Assembly (NCBI GenBank): GCA_034435315.1
Contig: DAOTYB010000347.1
Location: 1-12,147 of the forward strand
Origin: VGOB01 sp034435315
Lineage (GTDB): Bacteria > Chloroflexota > Anaerolineae > UBA4142
Direction: 5' to 3'
Length of the DNA stretch: 12,147 nt
Made by a program: the position numbers and the translations under genes. Below the pieces are notes generated by a model. The model saw nothing but the letters and a program-made list of their open reading frames with translations. It did not search any database and was not told the DNA's origin. Positions 6,613 to 12,147 of the stretch are shown one piece after another. The first letter of the stretch is position 1, and each line of letters begins with the position of its first letter.

Positions 6613-6640
6613 TTGACAAATTTATCTGGCACAGTAAGAT
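6613..6640 (+). promoter_or_regulatory. Promoter for the glycoside hydrolase/AI-2E permease operon
   Basis: A perfect -35 TTGACA (6613-6618) and a -10 TAAGAT (6635-6640, four of six) are separated by 16 nt. The predicted start is about 6647. The -35 begins only 2 bp beyond the right end of the dispersed element. The start position makes an ATG at 6653 almost leaderless and favours the TTG at 6680, which has GGGAGG at 6669-6674. Confidence 0.55.
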
Positions 6641-6679
6641 GGAAGCGCAGGAATGTGCTCTAACACTTGGGAGGTCGCT

Positions 6680-8344
6680 TTGAAACTTTTGGTCTGGCGT
6701 CTATTTCTTGCGCTGATCGCGTTGAGTGCGTTGGGTCTGTTATGGCACGTTGTTGTGACATGGACACAAGCCGATACCCTGCCCTTTGTGCCGGTAAAGC
6801 CACGTCTCATTCCCGATACGGATGTAAATCCGTACGGTGCCAATTTCTTCCTCGATCGCGAAGTGGAGGAATGGAAGCGCGAGCGGACTGTGCGGATGGC
6901 ACGCGAAGCAGGCATCGTCTGGGCAAAGCAACAATTCTCGTGGGAAGAAATCGAAAAACGCAAAGGCGTGTTCGATTGGTCCAAATCGGATTACATCGTG
7001 GCGCTGTTCGAGAAATATGGTATGCACATCATCGCGCGGCTGGATCGTCCGCCCGCGTGGGCGCGGCAGGATAAAAATATTCCCCAAACACCACCAGATA
7101 ATTTCAACGACTATGGAGACTTTGTCGAGGCGTTCGTACGTCGCTATAGTGGCCGCGTGCACTTTATTCAAATCTGGAACGAACCGAACATCTTTCCTGA
7201 ATGGGGTAATCGTCCTGTAGACCCCGAAGCGTACGTCGCGCTGCTAGAAATTGCCTATCGGCGCGCCAAAGCCGCGAATCCGAATGTGCGTGTGCTCTCG
7301 GCGCCTCTGGCAATTACGCTGGGTGAAGGCTGGGCGCCCCAGTCGGACCAGTGGCGGCATATGAACGATCTGGAATTTCTCGAAGCAATGTATCGCGCGG
7401 GCGCCAAAGACTATTTTGACATTCTCTCGGCCAACGCCTTTGGGCTGCGCGCCACGCCTGACGATCCGCCGGATCCGCAAGAGTTGAATTTCCAGCGCGT
7501 GGTCCTGGCGCGCCAGATTATGGAAAAGTATGGTGACAGGAACAAAGCCATCTGGATTAACGAGTATGGCTGGAACGCTGCGCCACCCGATTTTCCCAAA
7601 GAGAACTTGCTGTGGGGACGCGTGACCGAGCAACAGCAAGCCGAGTACACCATACGCGGCCTACAACTTGCGCGCGCGAATTGGGAGTGGGTGGGCGTCA
7701 TCAACATCTGGTACTTCCGTCAAGTGGGTGACATTCCCCCTGACCGCGCCGATTATTATTTTCGGATGGTGGATGTAGATTTTACACCACGACTGGTGTA
7801 TCTGCGTCTAAAAGAACTCGCGACGGCGCCGCAGGTGGCACAACCGGGACTTCATCAAGAAACGAACATCGCCGTCGATTATCGCGGCAACTGGCAACCG
7901 CACCTCTCTCCCAACGCCCATGCGGGGAGAGAGTTGGTCACGCGCGCTCCCGGCGCGCGCGCAACGGTCAAATTCTGGGGTGACAGTTTTGAATTTCTGA
8001 TGCGTCGCGGACCTACCGGCGGACGCGCCTGGATCACGCTGGATGGCAAGCCGGTCAAAGGTTTGCCGCTCGATGTCAACGGTAACAGTTACGTGGATTT
8101 ATCTGCACCGAACGAGCAATGGCAAGTGCGCATACCCATCGCGCAGAAAATCACGCGGGGCATCCACACGGTTGAACTGGTCGTGGGACAAACGGGCGAA
8201 GTGGCCCTCGATGGGTTTATCGTCTCAGTGGAGGGGAAAACCGACTTTCCGTTTCCACTGGTGGGTGGTCTGGGCACATTGTTCCTCATCGCCGCGGCGC
8301 TGTTGGTGCGGAGTTGTACGATAAAAAGCAAACATCTATGCTGA
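6680..8344 (+). CDS. Membrane-anchored clan-A (TIM-barrel) glycoside hydrolase-like protein
   Basis: A 554-residue protein beginning with a basic start and hydrophobic segment (about residues 3-28), a signal anchor or signal peptide. A (beta/alpha)8 catalytic region spans about 45-385. The acid/base is E168 in IWNEPN and the nucleophile E295 in WINEYGW, the spacing and motifs of clan GH-A (families such as GH5, GH39 or similar). Exact family and substrate are not assignable by eye. After the barrel, residues 390-520 look like a beta-sandwich. A second hydrophobic segment near 525-545 (FPLVGGLGTLFLIAAALLV) would anchor the C-terminus, so the enzyme probably sits on the outer face of the membrane. 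I use the TTG start because of its strong ribosome-binding site; ATG at 6653 would add nine residues. Residues 407-418 (PHLSPNAHAGRE) are encoded by a hairpin and look repeat-derived. It overlaps the next gene by 7 bp. Confidence 0.82.
   Translation: MKLLVWRLFLALIALSALGLLWHVVVTWTQADTLPFVPVKPRLIPDTDVNPYGANFFLDREVEEWKRERTVRMAREAGIVWAKQQFSWEEIEKRKGVFDWSKSDYIVALFEKYGMHIIARLDRPPAWARQDKNIPQTPPDNFNDYGDFVEAFVRRYSGRVHFIQIWNEPNIFPEWGNRPVDPEAYVALLEIAYRRAKAANPNVRVLSAPLAITLGEGWAPQSDQWRHMNDLEFLEAMYRAGAKDYFDILSANAFGLRATPDDPPDPQELNFQRVVLARQIMEKYGDRNKAIWINEYGWNAAPPDFPKENLLWGRVTEQQQAEYTIRGLQLARANWEWVGVINIWYFRQVGDIPPDRADYYFRMVDVDFTPRLVYLRLKELATAPQVAQPGLHQETNIAVDYRGNWQPHLSPNAHAGRELVTRAPGARATVKFWGDSFEFLMRRGPTGGRAWITLDGKPVKGLPLDVNGNSYVDLSAPNEQWQVRIPIAQKITRGIHTVELVVGQTGEVALDGFIVSVEGKTDFPFPLVGGLGTLFLIAAALLVRSCTIKSKHLC
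7904..7933. repeat. Hairpin repeat fragment within the glycoside hydrolase gene
   Basis: CTCTCTCCC (7904-7912) and GGGAGAGAG (7925-7933) are perfectly complementary around a 12-nt loop. It resembles the CTCTCCCCGC/GCGGGGAGAG hairpin of the dispersed element copy near 9715-9735. The encoded LSPNAHAGRE is a composition typical of translated hairpin repeats and not of the surrounding protein. Confidence 0.6.
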
Positions 8345-9468
8345 CGAGAATTTTACTCGCGCTGCTCATTTGTATCGCCGCCCTGTATCTGGCACAGATG
8401 CTCTGGGGTTTGCTGAGTAGTTACGCCGATGTGATTTTGTTGTTCGTGCTAGGGTGGCTGGTCTCCTTCGTGTTGAATCCGCTGGTCGCGTGGTTCACGC
8501 GCCCACTGATGCCGCGCGCGCTCTATCCCGCGCTGGAAGCGGCTGTGGGTGCGCGGCGCGCGCAAGCACTCCAGGCATTTCGTTTTTCGCGCGTGGCGGC
8601 TGTCATCATCGTCTATATGCTCGTTGCGATCGCGCTCATTCTGGCAATTGCCTTACTGGTTCCACCGACGATTGTTCAACTTTCGGAACTGGCTGGTTAC
8701 TTGCCGGAGTACATGAAAGAGGTGCCCCGCGCCAGCGGCTGGTTGCAAAACGAAATGGCCAATTGGGGCATTCGTCTGAACCTCAGTCAGGCGGTGCAAA
8801 CCCTCCTGAGCACTCTACAAGCGTACGCGGCGGACGCCATCCGGAACGCGCTGGTTATCCTGACGGGGCTGGTCAGTTTCTTTACCAACCTGTTGCTGGT
8901 GTTAATCATCAGTTTCATCATCACGCTCGATGGTCCCAAAATCCGTCATACCATTCAGAACAGTCTGCTTCCGTCTGAATATCGTGACGAGTTTCGCTTC
9001 TTTGTCGACAATGTGGATCGCACGTTCGGTGGCTTTTTACGGGGGCAAATCATTCAGGCACTTTTGGTCGGAATCGGTACGGCGCTGGCAATGACCTTGT
9101 TCGCACAGAATTTTATATTGATCGCCAGCCTGTTGTCTGGTGTGTTTATGCTGATTCCATTACTCGGTCCCTTCCTTGCTCTCATCCCCCCGTTACTTGT
9201 GTGTCTCATCCAGTCACCCAATCTGGCTTTCTGGTTATTCCTCATCCTGCTCATCTATCAACTCATCATCGTCAACATGGCAATGCCGCGCGTGTTAAGT
9301 CAAACCATCGGTTTGCATCCTCTTTTGATCTTTGCCGCGCTCCTCATCGGTATTCGCGTGGCAGGAATCTGGGGCGCATTCTTTGGGATTCCGATTGCTG
9401 GCGTGCTCTGGGCGATGGTGATCTATTTTTTCCAGCGCTGGCAAGCCCGACACTCTGCTAATCCGTGA
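8338..9468 (+). CDS. AI-2E family (PerM-like) transporter
   Basis: A 376-residue polytopic membrane protein of the AI-2E transporter family. Some members export autoinducer-2 (TqsA), while others are ion antiporters or uncharacterised permeases (PerM, YdiK), so substrate assignment is open. Hydrophobic segments occur near residues 3-25, 31-52, 86-110, 170-197, 238-257, 258-290, 296-316 and 328-366. The soluble stretch at 198-236 (LDGPKIRHTI...FVDNVDRTFGGFLRGQ) and the C-terminal GLHPLLIFAALLIGIRVAGIWGAFFGIPIAG are characteristic of the family. The ATG at 8338 overlaps the stop of the glycoside hydrolase gene and has no clear ribosome-binding site of its own, so translation is probably coupled. 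An in-frame TTG at 8314 is a less likely start. No terminator is evident before the repeat at 9575. Confidence 0.9.
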   Translation: MLTRILLALLICIAALYLAQMLWGLLSSYADVILLFVLGWLVSFVLNPLVAWFTRPLMPRALYPALEAAVGARRAQALQAFRFSRVAAVIIVYMLVAIALILAIALLVPPTIVQLSELAGYLPEYMKEVPRASGWLQNEMANWGIRLNLSQAVQTLLSTLQAYAADAIRNALVILTGLVSFFTNLLLVLIISFIITLDGPKIRHTIQNSLLPSEYRDEFRFFVDNVDRTFGGFLRGQIIQALLVGIGTALAMTLFAQNFILIASLLSGVFMLIPLLGPFLALIPPLLVCLIQSPNLAFWLFLILLIYQLIIVNMAMPRVLSQTIGLHPLLIFAALLIGIRVAGIWGAFFGIPIAGVLWAMVIYFFQRWQARHSANP

Positions 9469-9574
9469 GTGCGCCACCGCCACACGACGCTCGCCTTTCG
9501 TTGAAGGTAACCGCACAGTCCTATCTGTCATGCGAACGTTTTTTGCAATCCCCTGCGCTGTTCACCGAAGGTTG
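9469..9574 (+). other. Intergenic stretch with an orphan inverted element end
   Basis: CGTTGAAGGTA at 9499-9509 is the reverse complement of TACCTTCAACG, the outer end of the dispersed element, and faces the copy that begins at 9575. It could be the right end of another decayed copy lying to the left, or a remnant of an inverted insertion. Nothing else recognisable is seen here. Confidence 0.5.
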
Positions 9575-9907
9575 TATACTTTCAACGGTCGCAAACTTTC
9601 ATTTTTCAATGGCGTTACAGCGTTTTCTTATTCAACCCACTTGACGGCACAAGAGACACTCAAATGAGTTTACACAGTACAGCTTGATCCCACTCATCCC
9701 CCTGCCCCCTCTCCCCGCCACGCGGGGAGAGAAGGGGGGTGAGGAGTGGTTGGTGGCGGGCGGCTTCGCCGCCCGCCACCAACCACTCCTCTGATTCCCC
9801 CTCCCCGTTGGGACGAAAAATTTTTTGCCCCAACGGGGAGGAAGCAGGGGGTGGGGCTATGCGTTTGCAACAGGTGGGCTGAGAACTTGCCCCCAAACTG
9901 AAATACA
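9575..9907 (+). mobile_element. Dispersed hairpin element, copy 3 (right end degenerate)
   Basis: The left end TATACTTTCAACGG (9575-9588) and the adjoining 17 bp match the other copies. About 60 bp of extra sequence follows before homology resumes at GTTTACACAGTAC. The three-hairpin body is conserved: CTCTCCCCGC/GCGGGGAGAG near 9713-9735; a perfect 51-bp hairpin at 9741-9791 with 24-bp arms and loop TTC; and the large near-palindrome at 9800-9841. The right part (GGGGCTATGCGTTTGCA, then GCTGAGAACTTGC and CAAACTGAAATACAT) parallels copy 2, but the terminal CCGCTGAAAGTATA is lost. No coding sequence is supported here. Confidence 0.75.
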
Positions 9908-9926
9908 TCCTCCCCCGATCGCCTCT

Positions 9927-9954
9927 TTGTCATTTCACCTTTCTGTGGTAAAAT
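9927..9954 (+). promoter_or_regulatory. Promoter for the metallophosphoesterase/hisS operon
   Basis: TTGTCA (9927-9932) and TAAAAT (9949-9954) each match the sigma-70 consensus at five of six positions, with a 16-nt spacer. Only 12 nt separate the -10 from the ATG at 9967, giving a predicted leader of roughly 4-6 nt with no Shine-Dalgarno sequence. Confidence 0.65.
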
Positions 9955-9966
9955 GGTCACGTCACT

Positions 9967-10695
9967 ATGCGGATTCTCGTTCTTTCGGACATTCACGCTA
10001 ACCTGATTGCATTAGAGACCGTTCTGCGCAATGCAGGTGAGTTTGATCGAATCTGGTGTTTAGGCGACGTAGTGGGATACGGTCCCGAACCGAATGCCTG
10101 TATCGAAACGTTACGCCGCTACGATCTGGTCTGCATTGCAGGTAATCACGATTGGGCGGTCCTCGACAAACTGGAACTGGAAGACTTTAATGCCGATGCG
10201 CGTCGCGCGGTGCTCTGGACACGCGAGCAACTGAACGTACAGAACCTCGATTGGTTGCACGCGTTGCCAGACTCTTTTCGCACAGAAGATTTTACACTGG
10301 TTCACGGCAGTCCGCGCGCGCCGCTCTGGGAATATGTCCTGACCTCTGGCATCGCGCGCATCAACTTTGAATATCTCGATACATCCCTTTGTCTGATAGG
10401 TCACACCCATATCCCCATCATCTACCGTTATGACAACGATACTCAGAATGTCACAGCCGAGCCCTTGCCCGAAGAGATTCCTGTGCCTCTGCAAGGTGAA
10501 CGTATGATGATCAACCCCGGCAGCGTGGGACAACCGCGCGATGGTGACCCGCGCGCGGCATTCGCTCTGCTTGATCTCGATACACTGACGTTAACCCATT
10601 ATCGGATTGAATACAATGTCCCGGCGACGCAATTGAAGATGGGACAAGCCAATTTGCCGCTGCGTCTCATCACGCGCTTGAGTTATGGATGGTAG
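9967..10695 (+). CDS. Metallophosphoesterase, YfcE/MJ0936-like
   Basis: A 242-residue calcineurin-like phosphoesterase, a cytosolic dinuclear metal enzyme; relatives hydrolyse phosphodiesters in vitro, and the natural substrate is unknown. The motifs are all present in order: SDIHAN (D8, H10), LGDVVGYGP (D34), GNHD (N60, H61), VHGSPR (H113), GHTHIP (H146, H148) and NPGSVGQPRDGDP (183-195). The last is typical of the compact bacterial/archaeal subgroup. Size is as expected for that group. There is no ribosome-binding site before the ATG, while a good promoter ends 12 nt upstream, suggesting a leaderless or nearly leaderless message. The stop codon lies within the start region of hisS (7-bp overlap), so the two are cotranscribed and probably translationally coupled. 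No functional connection to tRNA charging is evident from the sequence. Confidence 0.92.
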   Translation: MRILVLSDIHANLIALETVLRNAGEFDRIWCLGDVVGYGPEPNACIETLRRYDLVCIAGNHDWAVLDKLELEDFNADARRAVLWTREQLNVQNLDWLHALPDSFRTEDFTLVHGSPRAPLWEYVLTSGIARINFEYLDTSLCLIGHTHIPIIYRYDNDTQNVTAEPLPEEIPVPLQGERMMINPGSVGQPRDGDPRAAFALLDLDTLTLTHYRIEYNVPATQLKMGQANLPLRLITRLSYGW

Positions 10696-12032
10696 ATATG
10701 CCCACCGTCATCACGCCACGCCTGCCGCGCGGAATGCGCGACATTCTGCCGCAAAAAATGTTGCAACGCCAGTACGTGATTGGCGCAATCGAACAAGTCT
10801 TTCAGCGCTTTGGCTTTGAGCCGCTCCAGACACCCGCGCTCGAACTGCGCGAAACGTTGATGGGCAAATACGGTGAAGATGCCGAAAAGTTGATTTACGA
10901 TGCCCGACATCGCGAAGGCAAAGAGGAACTCTCTCTCCGTTACGATCTCACAGTACCGCTCACGCGCGTCGTCGCCATGTATCCCGAACTGGTCAAACCC
11001 TTCAAGCGCTACCACATTGCGCCGGTGTGGCGCGCCGAACGTCCCCAAAAGGGCCGCTATCGCGAATTCTATCAGTGTGACGCGGACATCGTGGGCAGTC
11101 CCTCTATGCTCGCCGACGCGGAAATCGTGACGATGATTTACACTGTCCTCCGCGAGTTGGGGTTTCAAGCATTCGTCACCAAAATCAACAACCGCAAAAT
11201 TCTGACCGGCATCGGACAGTATGCCGGCGTGCCCAACGAAATGCTCGGCGGGTTGTATCGCTCGATGGACAAGTTAGAAAAGATCGGCATCGAAGGGGTG
11301 CGCGAGGAGATGATCCGGAACGCCATCCCCGCGCCGGTCGTGGACAAGATGATTGCGCTCGTTTCGCTTCCGCCGGATAATCTTGGCGAACTGCGCAAAC
11401 AGTTGGGCGACATTCCCATTGCTCTCGAAGGGCTGAACGAACTGGAACAACTCGCCACGTTCTTGAGCGAGGCAGGCGTGCCGCGCGCGCACTACCAATT
11501 CGATTTTACCATGGTGCGTGGGCTTGCCTACTATACGGGTCCCATCTATGAGACCGTTGTCACTGAACCGAAAATTGGCTCACTCACCGGCGGCGGTCGC
11601 TATGACGAATTGGTAGGGTTGTTTAGCAAACACTCTCTCCCTACCACTGGCACATCGTTTGGCATAGAACGCATCATTGACGTGATGGATGAACTTGCAC
11701 TGTACCCGGCAAGCATCGGCAAGACAGTGACGCAGGTGTTGGTCACCGTGTTCAATCGTGATCTGGTCGGTGTTTCGATACGCATCACAAACTTGTTGCG
11801 CGCGGCGGGAATTCGCACCGAACTCGCGCTGGATGTAGAAGGACTGGGCAAACAATTAAAGTATGCGGCTGCCAAAGCGATTCCGTTCACCGTGATTATC
11901 GGTCCCGATGAAAACGCGGCACAACAAGCGACCTTGCGCGATATGACCAGCGGCGAACAATCCCTGGTCGCGCAACACGAGTTGGCAGAAATGCTGAAGA
12001 GCAAACTGCGTGAGCGGGGAGGTGGGAGTTAA
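10689..12032 (+). CDS. hisS: Histidyl-tRNA synthetase
   Basis: A 447-residue class II aminoacyl-tRNA synthetase that charges tRNA-His with histidine using ATP. RGMRDILP (14-21) is the HisRS motif 1 region. RYDLTVPLTR (84-93) and YHIAPVWRAERPQKGRYREF (108-127, motif 2 with R115 and R124) bind ATP and histidine. The HisRS-specific RGLAYYTG (277-284) recognises histidine. GGGRYDELVG (301-310) and GTSFGIERI (321-329, motif 3) complete the catalytic core. The C-terminal 100 or so residues form the anticodon-binding domain. Length is normal for bacterial HisRS rather than for the short HisZ paralogue, and the RGLAYYTG motif and anticodon domain support a true synthetase. The ATG at 10698 with GGATGG 5 nt upstream is an alternative start, three residues shorter. 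It overlaps the metallophosphoesterase gene by 7 bp. Confidence 0.96.
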   Translation: MVDMPTVITPRLPRGMRDILPQKMLQRQYVIGAIEQVFQRFGFEPLQTPALELRETLMGKYGEDAEKLIYDARHREGKEELSLRYDLTVPLTRVVAMYPELVKPFKRYHIAPVWRAERPQKGRYREFYQCDADIVGSPSMLADAEIVTMIYTVLRELGFQAFVTKINNRKILTGIGQYAGVPNEMLGGLYRSMDKLEKIGIEGVREEMIRNAIPAPVVDKMIALVSLPPDNLGELRKQLGDIPIALEGLNELEQLATFLSEAGVPRAHYQFDFTMVRGLAYYTGPIYETVVTEPKIGSLTGGGRYDELVGLFSKHSLPTTGTSFGIERIIDVMDELALYPASIGKTVTQVLVTVFNRDLVGVSIRITNLLRAAGIRTELALDVEGLGKQLKYAAAKAIPFTVIIGPDENAAQQATLRDMTSGEQSLVAQHELAEMLKSKLRERGGGS

Positions 12033-12137
12033 CGCTCATGTAGGTTTAGAGGTGATAAAAGCATTGGTGACCGTGGAGTTGCGGATTTGACGATTTTCGC
12101 ATATTCTCTTCACTAATCCCTGGGAGAGATCAAGACG

Positions 12138-12147
12138 ATGCTCCGTT
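12138..12147 (+). CDS. Possible start of a further gene, cut by the window end
   Basis: ATGCTCCGTT at the right edge is preceded by GGGAGAG at 12122-12128, a good ribosome-binding site at 9 nt. TTGACG at 12087-12092 could be a -35, but the best -10 (ACTAAT, 12112-12117) is 19 nt away and weak. Only three codons are visible, so no product can be named. The remaining 105 bp after hisS show no clear terminator. Confidence 0.3.

Noticed and set aside
6285..6632. Open frames of about 90-115 codons on both strands across the repeat, also seen at 9660-9996.
   Set aside because: They consist of translated hairpins, have no ribosome-binding sites, and their similarity between copies follows the repeat rather than a protein.
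8338..9468. Firm assignment of the permease as an autoinducer-2 exporter (tqsA).
   Set aside because: The family name covers proteins with other substrates, and no quorum-sensing genes such as luxS or lsr are in the window.

Overview
This window looks like a chromosomal segment of a GC-rich bacterium. The combination of a ROK/SIS sugar-phosphate pair, an AI-2E-type permease, a large NLR-like NACHT gene, abundant heptanucleotide arrays and hairpin-rich dispersed repeats suggests a Chloroflexota (Anaerolineae-like) genome. That assignment is an inference from style and not from a phylogenetic marker. Eight complete genes are well supported. The start of a ninth is possible at the right edge.

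Layout. (1) 90-2722, plus strand: a metallo-beta-lactamase (MBL) fold hydrolase, then a truncated copy of a dispersed repeat, then an overlapping pair of a GmhA-like SIS isomerase and a ROK sugar kinase. (2) 2713-2930: about 220 bp made almost entirely of three short tandem arrays (one 8-mer, two 7-mers). They lie between convergent genes and run into the 3' ends of both. (3) 2914-6293, minus strand: a two-gene operon with a clear promoter. It encodes a glyoxalase-II-like MBL hydrolase and, 33 bp downstream, an 888-residue DUF4062-NACHT-HEAT protein of the STAND/NLR type, a plausible antiphage sensor. (4) 6319-6610: a 292-bp non-coding element with terminal inverted repeats and three hairpins. 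(5) 6613-9468, plus strand: a membrane-anchored clan-A glycoside hydrolase overlapping an AI-2E family permease. (6) 9575-9907: another copy of the dispersed element. (7) 9927-12032, plus strand: a metallophosphoesterase with a near-leaderless promoter, overlapping hisS (histidyl-tRNA synthetase).

The most interesting material falls into two groups. The first is the MBL plus DUF4062-NACHT-HEAT operon. Its NACHT domain carries an in-frame, repeat-derived insertion built from the same heptamers that cap its 3' end. The second is a family of three dispersed elements sharing a 31-bp left end, which look like a non-autonomous mobile element with a TA target. A related hairpin fragment appears to have invaded the glycoside hydrolase coding sequence. 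Repeat invasion of coding sequence is therefore a theme of the whole window.
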